Positions 46,360 through 54,023 of a stretch of DNA of 64,000 bases are shown here, one piece after another. The translations under genes and the position numbers were made by a program. The notes under the pieces were generated by a model. That model did not search any database. It was not told the origin of the DNA and worked only from the letters and a program-made list of their open reading frames with translations. Positions within the stretch are counted from its first letter, which is position 1; each line of letters opens with the position of its first letter. Source of the DNA: Lachnospiraceae bacterium (GTDB taxonomy: Bacteria > Bacillota > Clostridia > Lachnospirales > Lachnospiraceae); contig CAJTBF010000008.1 of the NCBI GenBank assembly GCA_910574195.1, forward strand, positions 62,001-126,000, in the 5' to 3' direction.

Positions 46360-47286
46360 TTACGGTATCCAAAAATGTTCCGGATAAACTCCGTCCTGCT
46401 CCATCCTCTGCATCGCCGCTACCACTACCGGTTTATCTTCTTTATACGTCACTCCGTACCATTTATCCGCGGAAGAAAGTACTGTTACAGAAGCTTTTCC
46501 TTCCTCCAGTAATTTACTGACCACACTTGGAAGAAAATATTCACATTTCAACGGATTCTCCCGCAGCCCTTTCTCCAAAAACGCGGGAAATCCTTTTTGG
46601 ATCTCCTTCAAAATACTCTCTGTAAATCCCCACATATTCATGGACACCAGCGTGTCCCCCGCGATTGCATGCCAGGTTCTTCCTTCATCCTCCGTATACG
46701 CGATTCCCCCGTCTCTCTTCTCGATTCTCGTCCGCTCCGTTACTTTTATCAGTTCCCCCGCCGCATTGATCTCACACAGACCACGCGCCACATGTCCATA
46801 ATCCGTCACCGTATTTTGCAGCTCATAACCTACCATCGTATAACGATACTTTTCGTCATCCGTATGGGTGGAAAGATATTCATAAATCTTCTGAAACGCG
46901 TCTCTTCCATAATAATCGTCCGCATTAATCACTGCAAAAGGCCCCTCAATCTCTCCGGCTGCACTCCATACGGCATGTGCCGTTCCCCAGGGCTTTACCC
47001 GGTCCCTGGGTACCGCAAAGCCTTCCGGAATGCCGGAAAGATCCTGATAGACATAAGCAGTCTCCATATACGGTTCGATCCGGCTTCCGATTGCCGAACG
47101 AAAGTCCGCTTCATTTTCCTTTTTGATAATAAATACTACTTTTTCAAATCCCGCCTGTTTCGCGTCATAGATTGAAAAATCCATGATAATATGTCCCTGC
47201 TCATCCACCGGATCAATCTGTTTCAGTCCGCCGTACCGACTTCCCATCCCAGCGGCCATGATCACCAATACTGGTTTCGTTCTCAT
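46360..47286 (-). CDS. Sugar-nucleotide-type nucleotidyltransferase
   Basis: NTP_transferase fold. The N-terminal signature is MAAGMGSRYGGLKQIDP, and NADDYYGRDAF supplies the metal-binding Asp. It is about 308 aa and related to glucose-1-phosphate uridylyl/thymidylyltransferases, but the substrate cannot be assigned; the C-terminal part is not a standard left-handed helix. The start is the ATG at 47284-47286 with GAGG upstream. It lies upstream of the polyphosphate kinase gene and may share its transcript. Confidence 0.82.
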   Translation of the reverse strand: MRTKPVLVIMAAGMGSRYGGLKQIDPVDEQGHIIMDFSIYDAKQAGFEKVVFIIKKENEADFRSAIGSRIEPYMETAYVYQDLSGIPEGFAVPRDRVKPWGTAHAVWSAAGEIEGPFAVINADDYYGRDAFQKIYEYLSTHTDDEKYRYTMVGYELQNTVTDYGHVARGLCEINAAGELIKVTERTRIEKRDGGIAYTEDEGRTWHAIAGDTLVSMNMWGFTESILKEIQKGFPAFLEKGLRENPLKCEYFLPSVVSKLLEEGKASVTVLSSADKWYGVTYKEDKPVVVAAMQRMEQDGVYPEHFWIP

Positions 47287-47406
47287 ATCCTTTTCCCTCT
47301 TTCTCAATCTGAATTCTTCAACCTGCCTTTTTACGGGTTACTCTTATAAGCCCTTATCCTGATTTTATTTTAACAAAAACAGGACTTATACGCAAACAAT
47401 AATTAG

Positions 47407-47456
47407 AAAAAAATGTCACAATGTATACTCAAAATGTATACCCTGTGACACTTTTT
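47407..47456. terminator. Terminator after the small XRE regulator
   Basis: AAAAATGTCACA...TATAC pairs with GTATA...TGTGACACTTTTT. The A-run on one side and T-run on the other make it usable on both strands. Confidence 0.75.
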
Positions 47457-47839
47457 CATTTTTGTTTATGTTTTTGATGATTTCTGTCCACCTGGAAGCT
47501 CTGATTATCTCCCAGTTCTTCTGTTAAATTAAAGATCAATTCCTGATTTTTTCGATTCAGCGTTTCATAAATACGGCAAAGATTATAATTCCTCTCCTGA
47601 ATCTCATGAAACTCTACCTGATTTTCCAGAATTCTTCGATTATTGGAAAGAAAAAGAATATAATCTGCTGATACCCCGAAATATTGGGAAAGCGCCACCA
47701 GAATATCTGCCGGTAATGTGTTCTCTCCCTTTTCCATACGGCTGATCGTCTGCTGTGAAACGTTAATTTTCAGTGCAAGTTCTTCTTGGCGCAGCTTCCT
47801 TTCCTTACGCAGTTCCTTTATTCGATTCGGCACCATCAT
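47456..47839 (-). CDS. XRE-family transcriptional regulator
   Basis: 127 aa. The N-terminal Cro/C1 helix-turn-helix (about 5-62) contains LRQEELALKINVSQQTISRM. The C-terminal half is helical and without a recognisable sensor. GGAGG precedes two consecutive ATG codons; the first is used. A perfect inverted repeat (47868-47902) upstream is a candidate self-operator. It marks the border between the core and the accessory region. Confidence 0.88.
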   Translation of the reverse strand: MMVPNRIKELRKERKLRQEELALKINVSQQTISRMEKGENTLPADILVALSQYFGVSADYILFLSNNRRILENQVEFHEIQERNYNLCRIYETLNRKNQELIFNLTEELGDNQSFQVDRNHQKHKQK

Positions 47840-47867
47840 TCATACCTCCACATGTTACTCTTATTTT

Positions 47868-47902
47868 ATCGAATATCTTTTTCTGTGCTACTCATATTCG
47901 AT
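47868..47902. promoter_or_regulatory. Candidate operator upstream of the XRE gene
   Basis: Perfect 9-base arms ATCGAATAT and ATATTCGAT separated by 17 bases, about 30 bases upstream of the XRE start codon. Confidence 0.5.
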
Positions 47903-48016
47903 GTATAAAAATACCCATATTCAGATAAATTTAATCCCAAATGATTATGCCATTTCAAAAAACTCCGTCAGAAACCTTTCTCGCCGCATAAACATACCTG
48001 TTCAGGTATCCCGCAA

Positions 48017-48196
48017 TTATCCCTCACTGGGCAGGCGGATAACAAACACTGTCCAATAAAAGTATACCCAAAGGACGTCCCATATGATATGCCATCCGGA
48101 CCAGCGGACAGCTATATCATCAACGGTACCTTCCCCATCAATATATTTCTGTGATACCATTGCTCTAAATTCAGGTGAGTATTTTGATTTTGACAT
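48017..48196 (-). pseudogene. Fragment of an IS3-type transposase OrfA
   Basis: MSKSKYSPEFRAMVSQKYIDGEG is the start (shown here in part: SKYSPEFRAMVSQKY) of an IS3/IS150-type OrfA helix-turn-helix protein. Homology fades after about 30 residues and the frame then reads unrelated hydrophobic sequence to a stop. GGAGG precedes the ATG at 48194-48196. An inverted repeat with ACAGATT/AATCTGT arms lies directly upstream (48200-48243) and may derive from the element end. No OrfB or right end is seen. Confidence 0.6.
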
Positions 48197-48315
48197 GAAA
48201 AACACCTCCAAAGTAACAGATTATTATATTTAATCTGTCTACTTTAGAGGTATCATATCACTATTACAAAACGTCCTAAAATACAGGATGCCCTTGGGAT
48301 ATGGTTTCCTTGTTT

Positions 48316-50193
48316 TTACATGGTTGGGGAAAGCCCTTGGGCTTCCCCTTCAGACGGCATTTCCTCCAGCCCGCTTTCAAGGCTGATTTCCGGCAGGCTC
48401 TTTAAAAACTGCTCCGCATTGCGGTAGGCAATGCCGTCCTCCATATCCAAGTTTTCCCCGAGGTACAATACAAACCTGCCCGCCAGATCACCGAACCGCG
48501 GGGAAGCAAGCCCAAGCTTTTCTGCATCCAGCAAATGCCTGGCCTGCTCCCGGATGCATTGGCTGCTGTGCTTAATCTCATAAATGGCGCAGGCATTGTT
48601 CTCTTTATCAAAAATAACCATATCGAACTCACCACTGGCAAACATGAGCTTGAATACTTCATACCCTTTTCCAAGGGCTTTGGAGGTTTCCAGCAGTATG
48701 ATATCCTCCAGCATCCTTCCCCTGACTTCACTTAACAGGCGTTCCGTCACATAAGAGGCTGTTTCCTTGTCCAGCATACGGAAGGTTTCATCCTTCATCA
48801 GGGAATGCACCAGCGCCTGCGCCTGGCAGTACCTCATGCCGGGCTGCGTGAACAGGATCCGTTCCTCCGGCTCCATCCCGGCCATGCCATACTCAATAGG
48901 ACAGGGTACGATAAGATCCAAAGCCTCCAGATATTTTTTGATCTGCACTACATGGGAGGGCGTGATCCCAATCTTTCGTTCTTCCTTATTCCGGATATCC
49001 AGTATCTTCATCAGGTTCCTGACCACTGCCTCTTTATCAATGGCTTTCAGGATATCCGTCCGTTTTTCCGGGTCGCGCTCCTGCTTTAAATTCCTTGCCG
49101 TAATGCCAAGGTCATGGGACACGAATGGCCTTGTCAGCACCTCCAGCACAAACCGGTGGTTCATATCCTCTATGATACGGTTGATGGCGCCGGTCAGTTC
49201 CCCCGCCTCATACAGGCCCTGCAGATGGCCGAAGTATTTCCCGAATGCAAAGCAGGAAAGGGAATGCTGGATGTTCTTGCAGATGGCCGTGTCAATATAC
49301 CTGCGTGTGGATTCATCGTCACGGAAAGCCACGCCTTCTTCCTGAAGCTCTTCATCGTCAAAATCCGTCTCTCCGGCTTTTAAGGTTCCGCCGTAACGGA
49401 TATATTCATCAATGCTGTCAATGTGGAGGAGGCGGCTGTATTCGCGGTATGGGATAAAAGTGGTATGGAATGTCCTTTCCCTGTCGTACAGTTCATTGTC
49501 CCTGGCAAACCAGAACCCCAGGGAATCCGTGCCGGAGAGCACAATCCGCATCCCCATTGGCACATAAATGTCGGATAGGAGGGCTGCAGAATCAATAAAA
49601 TCTTCCATCAGCGTAACCTCATCTAAAAAGATATACCGGTATCCCCCCTGGTACAACCGGTCTAAGTCACGGGTAAGCGAATCCATCTCATCGACAGTAC
49701 GCAGTTTGATATAGGCGGCCTTACGAAAGTCTTCCTCAGACATATCTGCGATGGCCTGCAGGAGCATGGTAGTCTTTCCAGTCCGCCGGAGCCCATAAAT
49801 CACGCATACCCTTGTCCGCACATTCCCATAAAGATATTGGGGGATCCGGTGATAGACCTCCCTTTTTTCAAACCCCTTCACACCAATTGCCATTTCTGCA
49901 AGTTCGTTTCCTGCCCTTACCTTAGTTTCAAATTTCTGGACATTTTCTTTCACAGTTGGGAACTTCTTTTTCAGTTCTTTTAGCCGCTCCTTTAGCCGCC
50001 TGCGTTCTTCGATCTGCGCCCGAATTTCTTCTGCTTCTTTCTCACGCAGATACTGGCTCTTTACTTTCCCGTTTTCTTTCCATTGGAGGTAATACCGTGT
50101 TTTCCCATTTATATTCTTCTTGGAAATATAGCCTGCGGGAAGCGCGGCAATCCGTTCTTCGATCTGCCGCATCAGCCCATAGCTGTCAATCAT
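48316..50193 (-). CDS. AAA-family ATPase with C-terminal nuclease-like domain
   Basis: Large accessory protein (~625 aa). The N-terminal ~85 residues (ALPAGYISKKNINGKTRYYL, then a charged helix) look like a DUF6788-type module often found on mobile-element proteins of Clostridia. An AAA_14-type ATPase follows with Walker A YGLRRTGKTTMLL (about 132-144) and Walker B YRYIFLDEVT. The C-terminal domain is of the DUF4143/PD-(D/E)XK type with a plausible intact active site: Asp about 524 (GEFDMVIFD) and EIK at about 539-541. The start is the ATG at 50191-50193, nine bases from AAGGAG. It has its own strong promoter under a palindrome (50238-50275). Function unknown; defence or regulatory roles are possible for this class. 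Confidence 0.85.
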   Translation of the reverse strand: MIDSYGLMRQIEERIAALPAGYISKKNINGKTRYYLQWKENGKVKSQYLREKEAEEIRAQIEERRRLKERLKELKKKFPTVKENVQKFETKVRAGNELAEMAIGVKGFEKREVYHRIPQYLYGNVRTRVCVIYGLRRTGKTTMLLQAIADMSEEDFRKAAYIKLRTVDEMDSLTRDLDRLYQGGYRYIFLDEVTLMEDFIDSAALLSDIYVPMGMRIVLSGTDSLGFWFARDNELYDRERTFHTTFIPYREYSRLLHIDSIDEYIRYGGTLKAGETDFDDEELQEEGVAFRDDESTRRYIDTAICKNIQHSLSCFAFGKYFGHLQGLYEAGELTGAINRIIEDMNHRFVLEVLTRPFVSHDLGITARNLKQERDPEKRTDILKAIDKEAVVRNLMKILDIRNKEERKIGITPSHVVQIKKYLEALDLIVPCPIEYGMAGMEPEERILFTQPGMRYCQAQALVHSLMKDETFRMLDKETASYVTERLLSEVRGRMLEDIILLETSKALGKGYEVFKLMFASGEFDMVIFDKENNACAIYEIKHSSQCIREQARHLLDAEKLGLASPRFGDLAGRFVLYLGENLDMEDGIAYRNAEQFLKSLPEISLESGLEEMPSEGEAQGLSPTM

Positions 50194-50237
50194 GGGGATC
50201 ATCTCCTTTCCTTGCAGTGCCCATTGCTTTTGTGAAT

Positions 50238-50275
50238 AGTATACCCTACTATAACCTACCAGTCAATAGGTTATA
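50238..50275 (-). promoter_or_regulatory. Promoter and palindromic operator of the AAA ATPase gene
   Basis: Minus-strand TTGACT, 17-base spacer, TATACT. The perfect inverted repeat TATAACCTA-8-TAGGTTATA (50250-50275) spans the -35 element and spacer. No dedicated regulator gene is adjacent. Confidence 0.75.
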
Positions 50276-50289
50276 CAGCCTGATACCAA

Positions 50290-50421
50290 TTATTCACGCT
50301 TTACAGCAATGACCAGCAGCCTCCCGTCCTCCACTGCATGGTAGCAGGTAGACAGTGTAAGGATCTGCCGGCCATATTCCGGCCAGACATCGGTATCATG
50401 CAAAGACCTGCCCAAAACCTG
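50290..50421 (-). pseudogene. Class B sortase, C-terminal fragment
   Basis: The last ~43 codons read DTDVWPEYGRQILTLSTC followed by an Arg in EDGRLLVIAV, the sortase catalytic Cys/Arg pattern. It is fused in frame to the end of an aldo/keto reductase remnant. The rest of the sortase is missing. Confidence 0.65.
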
Positions 50422-50668
50422 CCTGGTTGCCCCAACTACCGGAGCCGCCACCTTTGACAAAAGCCACGCAAGAGAAATTTCTGTCATGGATACTCCATGT
50501 TTTTCTACCAGTGTGTTCGCTTTCGCAAGCTTGCCATGCAAAGCAGTTGGAAATGCCGATATATCTCACTTTTCCCGCTTTTACGATATTGTTCAATCCC
50601 TCCATGATGTCATAAACCGGCGTCTGGTAATCCCACATATGGTAAATGTATAAATCCACATAATCCAT
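50422..50668 (-). pseudogene. Aldo/keto reductase remnant with deletion and frameshift
   Basis: The frame starts MDYVDLYIYHMWDYQTPVYD and runs to IGISNCFAWQ, typical of the AKR barrel. After an extra base the other frame continues LAKANTLVEKHGVSMTEISL up to APVVGAT. Residues that should lie between these blocks are missing, so both an internal deletion and a frameshift have occurred. The N-terminal half is also absent. Confidence 0.75.
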
Positions 50669-50740
50669 CCTTTCTTGTGATCATACGCCCAATAATTTTT
50701 TTACCTCGGCGTATGTGATCTCATAAATCGACATATACAC

Positions 50741-51240
50741 CTAATTCACTTTTGCCCGTTTCATTGCTTCCCTTTGTTTTTCCGTCACCATCGTATAAGG
50801 GGAAATCCCAAACATAAACGGAAAAAGGAGAATATAAAATTTTGCTTATCCTGAACCGTCATTTCCGTGAAAAACTTATCCAGACAATTTCTGGCCTCCG
50901 CCAGCGACTTCCCATATACTACCTTAAACTCAGTCAGCCGTTCAATCCGGCTGTTATCCTCCATATCATAGTGATTCATGGACATGATTTTCAGCAGGTT
51001 CTCCCGTTCTTCCAGCGAATGCGCCAGCGCATCCGCAAATTCCTCTCCTGTCATCCTTTCATGCTCCACCTGAATCTCCTTCAGCCTGTTGTTCCATAAT
51101 TCATATTCCCTCTGCAGCAGGGCAAGAAAGATTTCCTCCTTCGTCTGGAAATAGTTGTAAATAAAAGTCCGTGTAAAGGAAGTCGCATTCCTGATTTCCT
51201 TGATAATGCTATTGATGAAATGCGACGCTGCGAGACTTAC
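50741..51240 (-). pseudogene. TetR-family regulator, truncated at both ends
   Basis: The middle of a TetR protein is well preserved (SFTRTFIYNYFQTKEEIF, then the ligand domain). The 5' end is replaced by foreign sequence from about 51240, removing the first half of the helix-turn-helix. Near the 3' end a one-base slip in a T-run shifts the frame. The expected tail FMFGISPYTMVTEKQREAMK is found in the +1 frame, ending at 50741. A single continuous frame nominally covers 50785-51306 but is a chimera. Confidence 0.75.
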
Positions 51241-51303
51241 CACAGTGAGCGGATTTATTGCAAAAGTAGGTGATATTCGTTGTCCAGATGTGTTCGGGAC
51301 TTT
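51216..51303 (+). pseudogene. Possible transposase C-terminal fragment
   Basis: A plus-strand tail, SGFIAKVGDIRCPDVFGTFT and stop, sits exactly where the TetR gene loses homology. I suspect the end of a transposase, but the family is not recognised. Confidence 0.3.
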
Positions 51304-51336
51304 CACCCATTAGAGCGCGCCTATGGCGTGCAAACT

Positions 51337-51366
51337 AAAAAAAGCTGCTCCGCATGCGGGGGCAGC
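51337..51366 (-). terminator. Intrinsic terminator after proB
   Basis: Minus strand: GCTGCCCC and GGAGCAGC arms with a CGCATGC loop, followed by TTTTTTT. Confidence 0.85.
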
Positions 51367-51434
51367 CGCAAAAACTATACGATTCAATATCACCTAAAAA
51401 TATCCCTTTTTTATACTTTCACGAAAAAACAGAA

Positions 51435-52235
51435 TTACACTTTTTTCGCGGCAAACAATGTACCTGTTTCCTTTCCATCCACGATATCATAAAGAATGCG
51501 TGGATCTTTTCCGTTGGTCACAATTACATCGATTCCCTGTGCCGTTGCAATGTCCGCCGCCTGAAGTTTTGTTCTCATACCGCCGGTCCCACGTCTTGAT
51601 CCCGCACCTCCGGCAAGCGCATACGTTGTCTCGTCAATCGATTCGATCCGTTTCATAAGTTTCGCTGTTTTCCACAACCTTGGATCTTTATCGTAAAACC
51701 CGTCAATATCAGACAAAATCACCAGTTTGTCCGCACGGCACAAAACGGCCACAACCGCCGACAACATATCATTGTCGCCAAAGATCTTTTCATCCGATTC
51801 AATCTCTTTATAGCTTACAGAATCATTTTCATTCACAATCGGAATAATCCCCTGTTCAAGAAGAGCTTCGAATGTATTGGCAAGATTCTCTTTCTTCTCC
51901 TCATCCCCTATATCATCTGCATTCAGCAAGATCTGCGCAACAGTTTTATTATAGTATCCGAAAAACTTGTCATATAAAAACATATTCTCACATTGCCCTA
52001 CCGCGGCTGCAGCCTGTTTCATACGCAATTCCGTTGGTTTTTCAGCCAAATGCATTTTTTGCGCCCCAATTGCGATCGCGCCGGATGAGACGAGAATAAT
52101 TTCATATCCTTTATTTTGAATATCCGATAAAGTCAAAGATAATTCTTCCACCGTTCGAAGATTACTGTTTCCCAGTTCATTTGTTAATGTTGACGTCCCC
52201 ACTTTTACAACGATCCGATTCCTGTTAACCCCCAT
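51435..52235 (-). CDS. proB: Glutamate 5-kinase
   Basis: First step of proline synthesis, phosphorylating glutamate. Amino-acid-kinase fold with VVKVGTSTLTN, LVSSGAIAIGAQKM, NENDSVSYKEI and DIDGFYDKDPR. A GGMRTKLQAADIA stretch completes the site. Length of 266 aa means the C-terminal PUA domain is absent, as in many Firmicutes. AAGGAGG precedes the ATG. proA is not next to it; it stands among degraded genes with its own promoter and terminator, so it may have arrived with the island or be a remnant of a core block. Confidence 0.94.
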   Translation of the reverse strand: MGVNRNRIVVKVGTSTLTNELGNSNLRTVEELSLTLSDIQNKGYEIILVSSGAIAIGAQKMHLAEKPTELRMKQAAAAVGQCENMFLYDKFFGYYNKTVAQILLNADDIGDEEKKENLANTFEALLEQGIIPIVNENDSVSYKEIESDEKIFGDNDMLSAVVAVLCRADKLVILSDIDGFYDKDPRLWKTAKLMKRIESIDETTYALAGGAGSRRGTGGMRTKLQAADIATAQGIDVIVTNGKDPRILYDIVDGKETGTLFAAKKV

Positions 52236-52271
52236 TTTTTCCTCCTTGGTCCAATAATTTTGCTATCATCT

Positions 52272-52301
52272 ATCATATACTATTTCTTACACAAATTGCA
52301 A
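52272..52301 (-). promoter_or_regulatory. Candidate promoter of proB
   Basis: Minus-strand TTGCAA, 18-base spacer, TATGAT. It overlaps the 3' end of the upstream pseudogene. Confidence 0.5.
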
Positions 52302-52667
52302 TATTAAGGTTTGTTTTATCCAGGTAAACCGTAACAGTTCAGCCTGATACTGAAAATTGTCCTGCCCTTCTTTTGAAACCTGATGCTCAACTAATATTTC
52401 CTTATCCTCCGGTTTGCTTACAATCTTTCCGACTGCAGCAAAAGTCTCCTTTGTCAATTCTACCGCTCTCTCATCAATTTCTGCTTTGTTAATGGTTGTT
52501 TCCTTTTGTACATATTATTTTCTCTGAGTTCATCTGATTCATCTGTTGATTTTGCCAATTCTTTCGCAATTTCTTCATCAATGGAATCTAACTGCTTTTC
52601 ATATTCTTCCATTTTCTTCGCAATCTCTGCGGAACAATATCCGCTTTCTTTATCTGCCATCTGCATT
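52287..52667 (-). pseudogene. Frameshifted, 5'-truncated coiled-coil protein gene
   Basis: One frame reads EEYEKQLDSIDEEIAKELAK and ends at a stop near 52460. The continuation (TINKAEIDERAVELTKETFA, then VGKIVSKPEDKEILVEH) is in another frame after a slip near 52505. The core matches the intact coiled-coil protein at 16937-17683. The 5' end is cut at the left inverted repeat of the IS21-type element. Confidence 0.7.
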
Positions 52668-52824
52668 TGAATATTATCCCCCTTGGGAGCCACCAGTTTC
52701 CCGCTTCAGAGCCATCCGGAAATTTCTTCCTTGAGAGCCACCTCAGACACAAGATATAGTAATACTGCCCCTGGCGCTTGAAAATAGAACAGAGGCAATA
52801 TTAGGTCTAATGATGTTCAGATGA

Positions 52825-52968
52825 TTATGCTTCTATCTCGTCAACAAGCCTTTTCAGCTTCTTTGAATCATACAGCTTTCTCAGGTTTGTTTCATTTGTA
52901 GGGATTTCATAGGCATTATGGATAATCCTGTCCATGATGGAATCTGCCTGCGTCCCTCCGCCCAGCTG
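52825..52968 (-). pseudogene. istB: IstB helper ATPase, C-terminal fragment
   Basis: QLGGGTQADSIMDRIIHNAY and the following ~27 residues to DEIEA are the conserved end of IS21-family IstB. The ATPase core is deleted. Confidence 0.75.
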
Positions 52969-52980
52969 TTAGACGGCATT

Positions 52981-53475
52981 TTAAATGGAGCGGCGACTGC
53001 ACAGTCGCCGCAAATTAAAATCTCCATACGGACCTGACCAGTCGACTTCAACCTCTAATCCGGGTTTATGCTCTATGTGGCTCGTATAGTTTTTATCTGC
53101 CGTAAATTTCTTGTGATTTTTGGCAAATGTTATATAAGAGCATGCATTCACCCCGTCTTTCTCACATCTGGCACAGTATTCTTCCCAAAGGAGCTTTTCT
53201 GTGACGCCTGTCTTTTTTAACTCTCTATGGACGTAAAAATAATCAACCGGAGCATATCTGGGTTTATATTTAAACTTATCCGGATAGAACCGTTCATAAA
53301 GCCTGTCGTCATCCCATTCAGAAATATCATCCCATGATTTGTCCGATTGTAAGAATAACGCCTGTACTTCAGCGACGGTATTTCTTGATACACCTAAAAC
53401 TTTTGACACCTCCCTTGCGCTTAGATTTTTTCCCAGAAGTTCCAGAATACTTCTGACTTTTGTCTTCTTAAACAT
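52981..53475 (-). pseudogene. istA: IS21 transposase IstA, N-terminal fragment
   Basis: The N-terminal helix-turn-helix (SAREVSKVLGVSRNTVAEV) and the linker up to HKPGLEVEVDWSG, where the DDE catalytic domain should begin, are kept. The sequence then runs out of homology (FNLRRLCSRRSI) to a stop at the deletion junction. The ATG at 53473-53475 follows GGAGG. It cannot be an active transposase. Confidence 0.8.
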
Positions 53476-53686
53476 AAAAAGACCTCCCTATAGATTATTT
53501 GGTGATACTGCATCTGCAGTTCTCCAAGAATAACTATAAGGAGATTTATAGCGAAATCAAATATGTGTGCTGCCACAATATGTTGTGGTGGCTCTGAAGG
53601 TGGAAAATACCATTTCCGGATGGCTCTGAAGCGAGAAACTGGTGGCTCCCAAGGGGGATAATATTCATTTTATCGTCACCTCATTT

Positions 53687-54007
53687 TCACCGACCACGAA
53701 TATGCTCTGTCCCTTTTTCAATAACCATCGGCACATGTTCATCCACCAAAGTATAAAATATCATTTTTCCGTCCCTGCGCCGTCTTACCAGTTTATTTGA
53801 TTTCAGCAAATTCAACTGGTGTGACACCGCAGACTGGGTCATTCCAAGCTGTTCTGCCAGGTCACTGACATTCGCATCCTGCTCCATTAAAAGAAGCAGG
53901 ATGCGAATACGGGTAGGGTTCCCCAGCACCTTAAAAAATTCTGTTAAAATGTACAGGTCGCTTTCTTTCAACCCGACATAAAGTTGACTGTCCTGATATT
54001 CTGCCAA
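53687..54007 (-). CDS. ArsR/SmtB-family metal-sensing repressor
   Basis: 106-aa winged-helix repressor. The DNA-binding helices are LAEQLGMTQSAVSHQLNLL. The C-terminal helix contains DEHVPMVIEKGTEHI, close to the alpha-5 Zn/Co/Cd site of the CzrA/SmtB group (D, H, then E/H). It is the last gene of the HMA protein-ATPase-repressor operon and ends 19 bases before the IS21 remnant. It probably binds the TTAATCA-type palindromes near 56060-56080 and 56405-56428. Confidence 0.9.
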   Translation of the reverse strand: MAEYQDSQLYVGLKESDLYILTEFFKVLGNPTRIRILLLLMEQDANVSDLAEQLGMTQSAVSHQLNLLKSNKLVRRRRDGKMIFYTLVDEHVPMVIEKGTEHIRGR

Positions 54008-54023
54008 AGGAACCCCTCCTTTC

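Larger units (their letters stand above)
52668..53667. mobile_element. Deleted IS21-type insertion sequence
   Basis: Outer ends are inverted repeats beginning TGAATATTATCCCCCTTGGG on the left and its complement on the right (ending ...ATTCA at 53667). Internal repeats of the GGTGGCTCT/GGATGGCTCTGAAG type lie near each end. Between them are the 5' part of istA and the 3' end of istB joined by a deletion. At about 1.0 kb it is far shorter than a complete IS21. No target-site duplication is visible (GCATT left, TTTAT right). Confidence 0.8.

Noticed and set aside
48316-48350. GGGGAAGCCC/GGGCTTTCCCC hairpin as a terminator
   Set aside because: It lies within the last codons of the ATPase gene and has no U-run after it.
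50669-50740. Short frame of 17 codons (MSIYEITYAEVKKLLGV)
   Set aside because: Too short and without a ribosome site; the segment also folds as an inverted repeat (GATCATACGCC/GGCGTATGTGATC) and is likely debris.
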